Source of the DNA: Gemmatimonadota bacterium
Lineage (GTDB): Bacteria > Gemmatimonadota > Gemmatimonadetes > Gemmatimonadales > Gemmatimonadaceae
DNA length: 39,239 nt
Assembly (NCBI GenBank): GCA_016182795.1
Contig: JACPFW010000004.1
Span: 1 to 39,239, forward strand
Direction: 5' to 3'
A program made the translations under genes and the position numbers. This document shows, in pieces, positions 17,377-26,140 of the stretch (positions within the stretch are counted from its first letter, which is position 1; each line of letters opens with the position of its first letter). The notes beneath the pieces are model-generated. The model saw only the letters and a list, made by a program, of their open reading frames with translations. It ran no database searches and was not told the DNA's origin.

Positions 17377-18215
17377 GCGGCCTCCGCACTGCTCACGGCC
17401 GGCACCTGCGCAAACTGCGCGCCGCTCAGCCAAACGATCGCGCCCGTCGGGCAACGTTCGACGTTGCTCTCCTCGGCTTCGGCGATCTTGTTGTAGTCGA
17501 TGACTGCCACCCCGCTCGCCACGCTGATCAAGCCATCGGCGGCGTCCAGCACACACTTGCCACACGTCGTGCACGCCACGGCGCACTGCTCGAGCGCCGC
17601 GTCACCGTTCACGAGGTTCTTGCACTGCACCAGCAGCTTGTGGTCGAGCTGCTGCAGCACGAACAGCTGCTTGGGACAGGCCACCACGCAGTCGTTGCAC
17701 GCGGTGCACTTCTCCACGTCCACGACCGGCAGGCCCTGCGCGTTCATCGTGATGGCGCCAAAGGTGCAGGCGCGCTCGCAGTCGGCGAGGCCAAGGCAGC
17801 CCCACGCGCATCCCTTGCCGCCGCCGGCCACCGCGGCCGCCGCCTCGCAGGTGCTGACCCCGCGGTACTCGGCGCGCTGGGCGGCCACATCGGTGCCGCC
17901 GGCGCACAGCAGGCGCGCGACGCGCTTGACCGCCTGCCCAGCATCAACGCCGAGGAAGTGGGCGATCTCCGCCACCCGCTCGGCGTTCGACACGGTGCAC
18001 TTGGCCGGCTGGATGTCGCCGACCACCGCCTTTTCGGCGAAGGCGCGGCAGCCCGGCAGCCCGCACGCGCCGCAGTTGGCGGACGGCAGCATCGAGGCCA
18101 CGACATCGATGCGCGGGTCTTCCCAGACCTTGAGCTTCTTGTTTGCCGCCGCGATGAAGATGGCGAACACCAGGCCGGTGCCGCCGAGAATCAGGATTGC
18201 CTGAAGAATGATCAT
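17373..18215 (-). CDS. rnfB: Rnf electron transport complex subunit B (ferredoxin-docking Fe-S subunit)
   Basis: A 280-residue protein: N-terminal membrane anchor (about 1-25), the RnfB [4Fe-4S] domain NCGACGLPGC (about 47-56), then a polyferredoxin part with CAWGCLGLADCERAC, CTACNDCVVACP and CAVACTTCGKC motifs, and a final RCPTGAIVW. RnfB is regarded as the entry point for ferredoxin electrons. It is of the long type with several clusters. Unlike most rnf operons, where B sits beside A or C, here it is split off and lies directly upstream of the giant PFOR, overlapping it by four bases. That suggests tight coupling of ferredoxin source and acceptor. Confidence 0.96.
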   Translation of the reverse strand: MIILQAILILGGTGLVFAIFIAAANKKLKVWEDPRIDVVASMLPSANCGACGLPGCRAFAEKAVVGDIQPAKCTVSNAERVAEIAHFLGVDAGQAVKRVARLLCAGGTDVAAQRAEYRGVSTCEAAAAVAGGGKGCAWGCLGLADCERACTFGAITMNAQGLPVVDVEKCTACNDCVVACPKQLFVLQQLDHKLLVQCKNLVNGDAALEQCAVACTTCGKCVLDAADGLISVASGVAVIDYNKIAEAEESNVERCPTGAIVWLSGAQFAQVPAVSSAEAA

Positions 18216-18230
18216 CGATTCGCCGCGGCC

Positions 18231-19238
18231 TCAGGCCGTGCCTTTGATGCCCGACGTCTCGAGCAGCCACGACGCGATGCGATCCACAGCTTCGCCGGCG
18301 CCGAGTGCCGGGGCGCCCTTGGCCCCCGGCGCGGCCGGAACCGCGAACGGCGTGCGCGCCAGATCGGCGAGCATCTTCACGTCCTGCTCCATTTGCCAGG
18401 CGCTGAATCCGCCGACCGCCTTGAACGGCGCGGACGGCAGGAACGGCACCGTCAGCCGCTGCCACGGTTCCTTGCCGGCGGTCGGATCGTGCATGAACGT
18501 CGCCGCTCCCTCGGGGAGCAGCGCGGCGATCGCCGGCCCTTCGTAGCCGGCGAGGCGGTCGAGCCCGGTGCCGTCCACGGTCTGCAGGACAAACGTCCCC
18601 GGCGTGATGCAGCGCACCAGCGCGGCCGGCGGCGCGGCCCCTTCGACCACGAGCACGATCTTCTCGCGTCCGTCGGCGAAGTCGAGCAGCGCGCCGGCAT
18701 GCAGATCGGCGCCGTTGACGACGACGACGAGCGGCGGCGCGAAGCGGCGCTCCGCGTTGTTCCACGCGCGGAACTCGGTGGGATCGAGCAGCTTCTCGTG
18801 CTCGGCCTTCTTGTAGCGGCTGCCGCGCACGAGCTCGGTGATAATGATCGCGCCAAACGCCTGACCGGCGCCGGCGAGAGCGGTGTCGATGGTGGCGCCG
18901 AGCTTGCGCCCGTCGCTCACCGTCGCGAGGGCCATGTCCTCGCCCTGCGCCGCGACGCGGCGCAGAATGGTGGCGGCCTTCTCCAGCGCCTTCTGCGACT
19001 CCTTGTCGGCGGTGGCGACGGTCGGGAACATGGCGGCGAACTTGGCGGGGTCGACGTGCGACTTGGCGAAGACGCCGAGCTGGGCGGCGGCGTGCGAGGC
19101 GAGCGTGGCGGCATCGGCCGTCTGCGCCGCCATGAAGGCGTCGGCCTGCGCCAGCGCGCCCTGCACCGCGGCGCGGAACTCGGCAATGGGCTGCGCCAGC
19201 GCGGACAGCGCCTGGGCAACGCGCGGATCAGACGGCAT
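18231..19238 (-). CDS. Unknown conserved-looking protein between korB and rnfB
   Basis: A 335-residue, probably soluble protein that I do not recognise. The N-terminal third is Ala-rich and helical (about 1-130). The second part contains a striking alternating segment, RFAPPLVVVVNGADLHAGAL then DGREKIVLVVEG and APPAALVRCITPG (about 200-255), which looks like beta-strand/turn elements of an alpha/beta fold. No cysteine cluster or known nucleotide motif is visible. The start MPSDPRVAQAL at 19238 has AAGGAG ten bases upstream and overlaps the korB gene by 11 bases; the longer frame to 19400 is a shadow. Its position suggests a role in assembling or regulating the oxidoreductase/Rnf system, but that is a guess. 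Confidence 0.85.
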   Translation of the reverse strand: MPSDPRVAQALSALAQPIAEFRAAVQGALAQADAFMAAQTADAATLASHAAAQLGVFAKSHVDPAKFAAMFPTVATADKESQKALEKAATILRRVAAQGEDMALATVSDGRKLGATIDTALAGAGQAFGAIIITELVRGSRYKKAEHEKLLDPTEFRAWNNAERRFAPPLVVVVNGADLHAGALLDFADGREKIVLVVEGAAPPAALVRCITPGTFVLQTVDGTGLDRLAGYEGPAIAALLPEGAATFMHDPTAGKEPWQRLTVPFLPSAPFKAVGGFSAWQMEQDVKMLADLARTPFAVPAAPGAKGAPALGAGEAVDRIASWLLETSGIKGTA

Positions 19239-20181
19239 AGCGGGCGAACTCCTTTTCGAGCAAAGCGATGCGTTCGGCCGGCGTGCGCGGGGCAACGCGG
19301 CGCGACTCTTCGTAGCGGGGCTTGGATGGATTCTTGTAGAACACGCCGAGCTTGATCGTCTCGGTCTGTTCGGCCAGCGAACGCGCCGCTGCGAGATCAC
19401 GCGGATCGTGGTGGAGCTGAGACTTGTAGATCTTCTCGAGGTCGGGCGTCACCACGCCGTCGTCGTGCACCAGCAGCTGAATGCGCGCCGGATCCTGCAC
19501 CGCCTTTTGGTAGATGGCCGGCGTGAACACCGGGCAGCGCTGCAGAATGCGCACGAACGAGAAGCCCTTGTGCTTGTACGCGGCGCGCAGCGTCGCGTAC
19601 AGGTGCGAGGGCGCCCACTCGGCGGTCTGCGCCACGAACGACGCGTTGGTGACGCCGAGCGCGATTTCCAGCGGGTTGAGCGGCGGCAGCAGGGTGCCGA
19701 ACGGCTGCGTGTTGCTCTTGAAGCCCTGCGGCGTCGTGGGCGACGTCTGCATCTTCGTGAGGCCGTAGATGCCGTTGTCGAGCAGCATCGCCGTCATGTC
19801 CACGTTGTAGCGCATCGCGTGCACCCAGTGGCCAGCGCCAATGGACGTGCAGTCGCCGTCGCCCATCGTCACGAAGACCGTCAGTTCCGGGCGGTGCAGC
19901 TTGATGCCCGTCGCCACCGGCAGGGCGCGGCCGTGCAGGCCGTGGAAGCCGTACGTCTTCATGTAGTGCGGCAGGCGGCTGGAGCAGCCGATGCCCGACA
20001 CCATCATCGTCTGTTCAGGAGCGAGCTGCTCCGCGGCGAGCAGGCGCTGGACCGCGGTGAGGATCGAATGGTCGCCGCAGCCGGGGCACCAGCGCGCCTT
20101 GGCGCCCTCGTACTCCGACATCTCGTAGTGATGGTCCTCGTGCTGATCGAGGACCGGCAGCATGCCGCAGGTATAACTCAC
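19228..20181 (-). CDS. korB: 2-oxoacid:ferredoxin oxidoreductase, beta (TPP) subunit
   Basis: A 317-residue beta subunit of the two-subunit 2-oxoacid (2-oxoglutarate-type) oxidoreductases. The four cysteines of the single [4Fe-4S] cluster are present: WCPGCG (C32, C35), GIGCSS (C66) and LQRCPVF (about C215). The thiamine-diphosphate/Mg2+ motif is MGDGDCTSIG followed by the LLDNGIYGLTKMQ segment. It joins KorA to convert a 2-oxoacid plus CoA to acyl-CoA, CO2 and reduced ferredoxin. GTG 20181 overlaps the korA stop (GTGA) and is preceded by GGAGGT at five bases. No separate ferredoxin (delta) subunit gene is present. Confidence 0.95.
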   Translation of the reverse strand: MSYTCGMLPVLDQHEDHHYEMSEYEGAKARWCPGCGDHSILTAVQRLLAAEQLAPEQTMMVSGIGCSSRLPHYMKTYGFHGLHGRALPVATGIKLHRPELTVFVTMGDGDCTSIGAGHWVHAMRYNVDMTAMLLDNGIYGLTKMQTSPTTPQGFKSNTQPFGTLLPPLNPLEIALGVTNASFVAQTAEWAPSHLYATLRAAYKHKGFSFVRILQRCPVFTPAIYQKAVQDPARIQLLVHDDGVVTPDLEKIYKSQLHHDPRDLAAARSLAEQTETIKLGVFYKNPSKPRYEESRRVAPRTPAERIALLEKEFARYAV

Positions 20182-22064
20182 TTGGCACCTCCACGCGGCA
20201 CGCGGCCGCGAATGGCTTCGACAATCGACATCGGGCGCAGCGGTTCGCCCGGCACGCGTCCCCAGCAGTCCACATCCACCAGCGTCGCGTTGCGCAGCAG
20301 GATCGACAGCTGGCCGCGCCGGCGGTTCTCCTCGGTGATGTACGGATCGTCCGGTTCGTCGGAGTAGTTGATCTCGACGGTCATCACCTTCTTGAAGCGC
20401 TTGAAGATGTCCTTCAGTCCCGGCTCGAGCGGCGAGAGGAAGCGCAGGTGCAGCGACGAGACCTTGAGCCCTTCCTTGCGCGCGCGGTCCACCGCCTCTT
20501 CAATGGCGCCCTTCGTCGAGCCCCAGCCGACCACCAGCAGATCGCCGCTGGCGTCGCCGTACACGGTGGGCGGCACCAGCAGGCTCTGCAGCACCGCCAT
20601 CTTGCGGCTGCGCATCGCCGACGAGTGCTGATGGATGTCGGAGCTGTACGCGACCTTCGACCGGTCGTCGTGCGCCAACCCGGTGAGCGTGAACATGCCG
20701 CCCGGACGGCCGGGGATGATGCGCTCGCTGAGCCCCGTCTCCTTGTTCCAGCCGTAGGCCTTCTGCCCTTCCTTCACCGGCGCGAGGTCGAGCGGCGCCG
20801 CCTGCCATGCCTCGTCGAGCGTCGGCGTCGGATACGGCGACACGCCGGTCGCCAGATTGGCGTCGCTGAGCACCATCACCAGCGTGCGGAACGTCTCGGC
20901 GAGACGGCGCGCGGTGATCATGATGTGGAAGCACTCTTCAATGGTCGCCGGCGCCATCACGATGTGCGGCGAATCGCCCGTCTGCCCGTAGAGGGCGGCG
21001 AGCATGTCCGACTGCTCCACCTTGGTGGGCAGGCCAGTGCTCGGCCCGCCGCGCTGCACGTTCACCAGCACCAGCGGCGTCTCGGTCATCACCGCCAGAC
21101 CGAGGAACTCGGTCTTGAGCGCCATCCCGGGGCCCGATGTGATCGTGAACGCCACCTTGCCCGCGTACGAGGCGCCGATGGCCACACCCACGGCCGCGAT
21201 TTCGTCCTCGGCCTGGTGCACGATGCCGCCGAACCGCTCAAAGACCTCGGAGAGGAGGTGCGACACCGACGTGGCCGGCGTGATCGGGTACATGGCGCAC
21301 AGTTCCATGCCCGAGGCAATGGAGCCCATGGCGATCGCCTCGTTGCCGTTCATCACCACCAGCGGCTTGTCCGACGCGTGGGTCGGAATCTCGACGCGAA
21401 TGTCGATGTTGTCCTCGGCCCAGTGGAAGCCGAGTTCGAGCAGCGCCACGTTCTGTGTGTAGACCTCCTCGCTCTTCTTGCGGAAGGCGTAGGCGATCTG
21501 CGCCTTGATGAGCTCCATGTCGCGCCCGTAGATGCGGGCCAGCATCCCGAGGGCAAACATGTTCTTGCCCTTCCGCGGGTTGTCGACGATGGTGAGGCAC
21601 TCGTCTTCCATCGCCACGGGGATGATGCGATAGTGCTTGGAGGAGAGCTCCTTGAGCGCGGCCTCCCACTGGGCCACGATGTCCGGGTCCTCGCTGCGCG
21701 CCCACTTGTCCTCAATGAGCAGCAGCGCGTCGTCGGCGAGCGCGTCCACGCGGTGGCGCGCCAGCAGCACCTGTTCGTTGAAGGCGATCACCAGGTCGGT
21801 GCGGTCGCCCCAGTTGGTCACCGCGTTTTCGCCAACGCGGATGCGGTTGCCGCTCGCCCCTTCGGGGACGCGCGGTGGCGGCTGGATTTCGGCCGGAATG
21901 AGCTCGACGGTCCAGACGCCGTTGCCCATCTTGGCGGACACGGCGGCGAAAATCTGTCCGCACTTCTGGGCGCCCTCACCAGAATCGGAGACGATTTCGA
22001 CGGTATGCTCGGGAACGCGCAGAACCTTCGGCGGCGCTGGAGCGGCGGTGGCGGAAGCTGACAT
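20178..22064 (-). CDS. korA: 2-oxoacid:ferredoxin oxidoreductase, fused gamma-alpha subunit
   Basis: A 628-residue subunit with an N-terminal gamma domain (about 20-205; DSGEGAQKCGQI in place of the usual GxGGQG loop) and a C-terminal alpha domain. The latter has NGNEAIAMGSIASG, YPITPATSVSHLL, SGPGMALKTEFLGLA and VQRGGPSTGLPTKVEQSDM. This gamma-alpha fusion with a separate beta subunit is the Kor/OFOR layout. Substrate is probably 2-oxoglutarate or a broad range of 2-oxoacids; the sequence does not decide. It is the first gene of the operon, with a 314-base non-coding region upstream. ATG 22064 has GAGGTG about 11 bases before it, a rather long spacing. Confidence 0.95.
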   Translation of the reverse strand: MSASATAAPAPPKVLRVPEHTVEIVSDSGEGAQKCGQIFAAVSAKMGNGVWTVELIPAEIQPPPRVPEGASGNRIRVGENAVTNWGDRTDLVIAFNEQVLLARHRVDALADDALLLIEDKWARSEDPDIVAQWEAALKELSSKHYRIIPVAMEDECLTIVDNPRKGKNMFALGMLARIYGRDMELIKAQIAYAFRKKSEEVYTQNVALLELGFHWAEDNIDIRVEIPTHASDKPLVVMNGNEAIAMGSIASGMELCAMYPITPATSVSHLLSEVFERFGGIVHQAEDEIAAVGVAIGASYAGKVAFTITSGPGMALKTEFLGLAVMTETPLVLVNVQRGGPSTGLPTKVEQSDMLAALYGQTGDSPHIVMAPATIEECFHIMITARRLAETFRTLVMVLSDANLATGVSPYPTPTLDEAWQAAPLDLAPVKEGQKAYGWNKETGLSERIIPGRPGGMFTLTGLAHDDRSKVAYSSDIHQHSSAMRSRKMAVLQSLLVPPTVYGDASGDLLVVGWGSTKGAIEEAVDRARKEGLKVSSLHLRFLSPLEPGLKDIFKRFKKVMTVEINYSDEPDDPYITEENRRRGQLSILLRNATLVDVDCWGRVPGEPLRPMSIVEAIRGRVPRGGAK

Positions 22065-22378
22065 GATCGCGCAGGCACCTCATGAGGATGGCGTCGACGT
22101 GCGCGGTCACGACGGAGCTAAGGCTGTGACGTGCACGCCGGGCTCGGATCACTTGTGAGCCGAAGCAAGTGTCGGGCAAATCACGCTACCCAGCGTCAAC
22201 CCGACACCACCCTCGGCGAATTCAAATTCCCATAGTGGTGGTCCCCACGTCTGTCGGGGACACACGGGGGATTTACTAAAGGGATTCCTGACCGAAACGA
22301 GGGCATTTTCAGGAGGAATCCCTGTCAGCCCTTTCGGAATCCGTTGCGTTGAGAACGGTTCGCAGAGAGACTTCAGTG
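22065..22378 (-). promoter_or_regulatory. Divergent control region between korA and a secreted-protein gene
   Basis: No gene fits here. The stretch is less GC-rich and holds several dyads: CACTTG/CAAGTG with a 10-base gap (22150-22171), GTCCCC/GGGGAC with a 9-base gap (22241-22261), and AGGGATTCC (22280-22288) facing GGAATCCCT (22315-22323). The last pair extends to 12 bases (AGGGATTCCTGA) if a three-base insertion in the right arm is allowed. A TTGACG lies on the minus strand near 22195, but no convincing -10 box follows. The dyads could be operators for korA-rnf control. Confidence 0.45.
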
Positions 22379-22897
22379 GTGAGGATTCTCTTACTTTGCC
22401 GTCGGCTGGCTGCCGCCGCGTGCGCGCTCATCGGCGTGTGGCGCGCGCCACTCGACGCCCAGGGCGCGCCGCCAGCCCCCGCCGGCCCGGCGCTGGCCAG
22501 CTACGTGTCGGTGTCGGTCAACGGCGGCAAGCTGCCGTCCACCGATCTGGTGACCGACACCCACGGCACGCGCTATCTGGTGGAGTTCGACGAACTGGTG
22601 CTCGCCATCCGTGGCGGCAACCAGTTCCGGGCGTCGCTGCGCTACCGGCAGTCACTCGCCGAACGGGGGTCGACGATGCGCCGCGAGCCCATTCAGTCGA
22701 TGACGGTCTACGGGCGCTACGAGGCGAGGGGCAACGCCCTGCGCTTCATTCCCGACCCCAAGCGCGGCGGCAAGGGGATCGAGATCCTCGACGGCACGTT
22801 TGCCGCGGGGCGCATTGACGTGCCGTTCTGGTACCGCAACGGCCAGGTGTCGCGCAAGGCGCAGGTGGTCCTGCGGCGCGATCCATCACGATTCTGA
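22379..22897 (+). CDS. Secreted protein of unknown function
   Basis: A 172-residue protein with an N-terminal signal-like segment (MRILLLCRRLAAAACALIG) and a mature part that starts near APPAPAGP. The body looks beta-rich: VSVNGGKLPSTDLV, TRYLVEFDELVLAIR, SMTVYGRYEARGNALRF. I do not recognise a family. The start is one of two adjacent GTG codons (22376, 22379) with AGAGAG a few bases upstream; the TTG at 22349 is less likely. Strong third-position GC bias supports real coding. It converges on the pilin operon with only seven bases between the stops. Confidence 0.75.
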   Translation: MRILLLCRRLAAAACALIGVWRAPLDAQGAPPAPAGPALASYVSVSVNGGKLPSTDLVTDTHGTRYLVEFDELVLAIRGGNQFRASLRYRQSLAERGSTMRREPIQSMTVYGRYEARGNALRFIPDPKRGGKGIEILDGTFAAGRIDVPFWYRNGQVSRKAQVVLRRDPSRF

Positions 22898-22904
22898 CCG
22901 GCGG

Positions 22905-25013
22905 CTACAGCCCCGACCGTCCGCGCAGACTATTGAAGAGCGCCCGGATCTGCGCCGGCGTCTCGATGTTCACCGGATCCAGCTCATAGTACTTGTTGTC
23001 GAGAAAGCGTCCGGTCTGCGGGAAGAACGGCGGGCGCCGGTTGGTCTTCTGGCACGGATCGACCGTGCGGTTCTCGCGCAGTCCGGTGCCGCTGCCGGCG
23101 TACGTCGCGCTGATCACCTGCTCAATCACGCCGCCCGTCTGGTTGATGCAGCCGCCCGACGTCGTATTGCCGGCCCCGCACGTGATGGACGGGCTGGTCT
23201 GCGCGTTCCCCGCGTAGTTCTCCACGCCAACCGTCCCCGTGAGGCTCATCGTGATGGCGTGCAGCGTGTAGTGCGGCGTGCCCATCAGATGCTCCACGCC
23301 CGTTGTCGCGATGCTCTTGGGGCGGTTCATCGAGTTGTCGGTGATCATGATGTTGTCGCGCCCAATGATGCCGAGGAAGTTGCGGCACACCGACGTCACC
23401 GGGTTCTGGTCGTAGGTGAGGTCGTCAATCAACCCGACGCGCCCAAGCACGTACAGCGTGACGAAGCCGCGCAGCACGCCGCTCACGAAGATCGGCCCGG
23501 CCGTGAAGTGCACCACGCCCTTGGACGCGAGGTTGGTCGGCTTCGCCAGCGGGAACAAGTACGTGCGTTCGGCGTCCTGACGCGTCGCGGCGGGCACGGA
23601 GTCGAGCTGAATGGCCGACGGTGCCTGTCGCCACGTGCCAAGCGCCACCGCCGTGCCTCCGCATCGCCCGTTGGCGTTGCTGACAACCACCATGCACGTC
23701 CGCGGATTGGGCGTGAACGTGGTGTCCTGACCGCCGTATCGCGTGTCGACGCTGCACAACGGACCCGCCGCCCACGAGTACGGCGCGCCATTGCTGGGAT
23801 TCGGCGCCGTCAGCCCGCAGTTGGTGGCGTCGACGAGCCGCTCGGTGAGCAGCAGGTAGGGCGAGCCGGCCGGATAGCAGCGCGCCGTCGGCAGGCTGGC
23901 AATGGCCACCACGCCGGCGCGTGTATTGGCGTCAAACGTGTTGGACTGCGCCACGGTGACGGTGGGATACGTGCTCGTCTGGATGCGCGACTTCACCCAC
24001 GCCTGCTTCATAGCGCCGCACTGGTTCTGGAGAATCGCATCGTTTAGCGCCACCGGCGTGCCCGTGAGGTCGGCGCGCAGGCGGGTGGTGTCCATGCCAG
24101 CGGCAAGGTCGAAGACGCGCACAAAGCCGTCGTCCTCGCCAAGCGATCCGTCGTTGCTGGCGTCGAAGGTCACAAACTCGGCACGCGTCCCGCGCGTGGC
24201 GTTGCCGCTGGTGATCCCCGACACGTTGGCCCCGGCGCCGTCCGTCGCCCGCGCGCTGCTTCCGCTGACCGGAGTGAAGTTCAGGTTGCCCTGCGTGGCG
24301 TACCCGGGGAGCGCGGCGAGCTTGGTCACCGTCGGGAACGGAATGGCCCGCGCGCCGGAGATAGGCGTGATGCCGCTGTAGGTGGCCGTGCCCGTCACGC
24401 TGCCAACGGCGGAAACGGTGTCGAAGTACGTCGGACCGGGTGAGCCGGTGGACGCCCAGCCGGCGTTGGAGTGCGCCCGCCCGCGGATGAACTCGCCGGT
24501 GCCGTACGCGAGCCCGCCCGGCCACGTGTTGGTGAACATCGCGAACCGCGAGAACGATTCGGCGGCCAGGTCGAGTCGGCGCACATGGCGCGTGCCGCCG
24601 GCATCATACGCCGTGGACACCACGGTCACGAACTGGCCGAAGCGCCCAACCGTGTCGCCGGTCAGTCCAATGTATGTGTTGACCCGCGAGCGGGGGATCG
24701 CCAGTCCGGCGGCATCGGTGAGCGCGCGCCCGGTGTCGAGCTGCACGTACGCCGTCTCCGGAATCGTCCGCTGGAAGGCGGTGTCGCGATTGAGGCGCGA
24801 CTTGGCCTGCTGCAGCGCCTGCTCGGCGGCGTAGCGGAAATCGCGTTCGCGCTCGTGCAGGCGAAGCAGGATGCCGCCGCTCGATGTCAGATAGATGGCC
24901 GCCATCGCGAGCGCGGCAAACCCGAGTGTCAGCGTGAGGACGAGCAGCAGCGCCGAGCCGCGTCGATCGCGCGCTCGTCGGGGGCTGAAAGGCATAGACA
25001 CGATCCGCGTCAT
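22905..25013 (-). CDS. PilX-like pilus assembly protein, unusually large
   Basis: A 702-residue protein. The N-terminus (basic RRARDRRGSALLLVLTLTLGFAALAMAAIYL, about 10-41) resembles PilX-type minor pilins, with a membrane helix that would anchor it in the pseudopilus or inner membrane. The following helix has ERDFRYAAEQALQQAKSRL, typical of the PilX N-terminal alpha-helix. PilX proteins are usually about 150-250 residues, so the remaining 600 residues, rich in Gly, Thr and Asn and carrying scattered cysteines, form a large exported domain of unknown role, perhaps an adhesin-like tip. ATG 25013 overlaps the stop of the gene before it (ATGA). Last gene of the pseudopilin operon. Confidence 0.8.
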   Translation of the reverse strand: MTRIVSMPFSPRRARDRRGSALLLVLTLTLGFAALAMAAIYLTSSGGILLRLHERERDFRYAAEQALQQAKSRLNRDTAFQRTIPETAYVQLDTGRALTDAAGLAIPRSRVNTYIGLTGDTVGRFGQFVTVVSTAYDAGGTRHVRRLDLAAESFSRFAMFTNTWPGGLAYGTGEFIRGRAHSNAGWASTGSPGPTYFDTVSAVGSVTGTATYSGITPISGARAIPFPTVTKLAALPGYATQGNLNFTPVSGSSARATDGAGANVSGITSGNATRGTRAEFVTFDASNDGSLGEDDGFVRVFDLAAGMDTTRLRADLTGTPVALNDAILQNQCGAMKQAWVKSRIQTSTYPTVTVAQSNTFDANTRAGVVAIASLPTARCYPAGSPYLLLTERLVDATNCGLTAPNPSNGAPYSWAAGPLCSVDTRYGGQDTTFTPNPRTCMVVVSNANGRCGGTAVALGTWRQAPSAIQLDSVPAATRQDAERTYLFPLAKPTNLASKGVVHFTAGPIFVSGVLRGFVTLYVLGRVGLIDDLTYDQNPVTSVCRNFLGIIGRDNIMITDNSMNRPKSIATTGVEHLMGTPHYTLHAITMSLTGTVGVENYAGNAQTSPSITCGAGNTTSGGCINQTGGVIEQVISATYAGSGTGLRENRTVDPCQKTNRRPPFFPQTGRFLDNKYYELDPVNIETPAQIRALFNSLRGRSGL

Positions 25014-26140
25014 GGGACGACTACCGTCGCCGCGATGGCCGGCGCTGAGTTGGAGGGAGAGCAGTCCTGCGCCACCACCGCGTAGCTCCAGCTTCCGCTC
25101 AGCGGCGGCTGATCATCCACCGAGTAGCTCGCCGCGCCGGTCGCCGGTTGATTCATCAGTGTCGTCCACGTGCCGCCCGACGACGGGCGCCGCTGGATGT
25201 AGTAGAGCGTCACGTCGCGCTCGCCCCCCGCCTCCTCGAGCGAACTGGTCCACGTGATCCGCACCGAGACCGGCGCGCCCATCGCGTCGCTGATGAGCGT
25301 GGCCACCGGGGTGGTGGCCGGCAGCGGTTCGGCGCCGCACGTCTCCAGCCGCAGCAGGCCGGCGTTGAGGAGCTTCACGCTCGACGACAGCGTGCGGATC
25401 ACATCGCGCCCGGCGCGCACGTCGCGGAACCACGTGCTGATGCGCAAGTCCACCACGCGCAGGGAGTCGGTGACGCCGGCGGCGTTGTCCCAGTACAGCG
25501 GGAGCGACGCGGCCGCCACCTGCGAGAGCGAGCCCGCGGCGTCGGTGCGCCAGTACGTGAAGAACGCCGAGTCGGAGGGGACGATGAGATTGCGCGCCAC
25601 CACCGTGCTGTCGCGGTCGTTGATGCGGCGGAACAGCGTATACGCGTCGCCGCGTTCCGCCGTCGCGTCGGGGAGCAGGAAGAACTCCACCGTCTCCGCG
25701 GTCGACCGGATGCCGCTCTCGTCGTTATACGCCGCCATGGGGTATGAGCGCGTCGAGCCCGGCAGCAGGGCCGCGCGCGAGGGATTCCAGCTGTCGGCGG
25801 CCAGCGAGTCGGCGTCGGGGTTGTAATAGACGGCGTTGCGGTCGCCGGCCGTGCGCGTGACGAGATCCACATTGAACGCCACGGCCATGGGGCCGGCATA
25901 CACAATCACCGGCTGGCCGGGAATGCCGCCGGCCAGGCGCAGCTCGCGGTCGATGAGCGACTGCACGCTGCGCAGGTTCTGCAGCGACTCCAGCCGGCCG
26001 GCGCCGGTTTCGGCGGCGCGCGCCTGCACCCGGAAGAACGACACCGCGGCGGCCATCACGACACCCATGATGACCATCGAGAGCAGCAGCTCGATGAGCG
26101 TCATGCCGGCGCGGGGGCGAGCGTGCGTGGAGGCGCGCAT
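25010..26140 (-). CDS. PilW-like minor pseudopilin
   Basis: A 376-residue prepilin. The class III leader is MRASTHARPRAG, cut before MTLIELLLSMVIMGVVMAAA; glutamate is at position +5 as required for assembly. The length and the region after the helix (EVFFL-type strand, then a long C-terminal part with a fibronectin-like TWTTLMNQPATG segment) fit PilW/GspJ-like minor pilins with an enlarged head. ATG 26140 shares one base with the stop of the upstream pilV-like gene; the in-frame extension to 26677 overlaps two genes and is rejected. Confidence 0.85.
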   Translation of the reverse strand: MRASTHARPRAGMTLIELLLSMVIMGVVMAAAVSFFRVQARAAETGAGRLESLQNLRSVQSLIDRELRLAGGIPGQPVIVYAGPMAVAFNVDLVTRTAGDRNAVYYNPDADSLAADSWNPSRAALLPGSTRSYPMAAYNDESGIRSTAETVEFFLLPDATAERGDAYTLFRRINDRDSTVVARNLIVPSDSAFFTYWRTDAAGSLSQVAAASLPLYWDNAAGVTDSLRVVDLRISTWFRDVRAGRDVIRTLSSSVKLLNAGLLRLETCGAEPLPATTPVATLISDAMGAPVSVRITWTSSLEEAGGERDVTLYYIQRRPSSGGTWTTLMNQPATGAASYSVDDQPPLSGSWSYAVVAQDCSPSNSAPAIAATVVVP

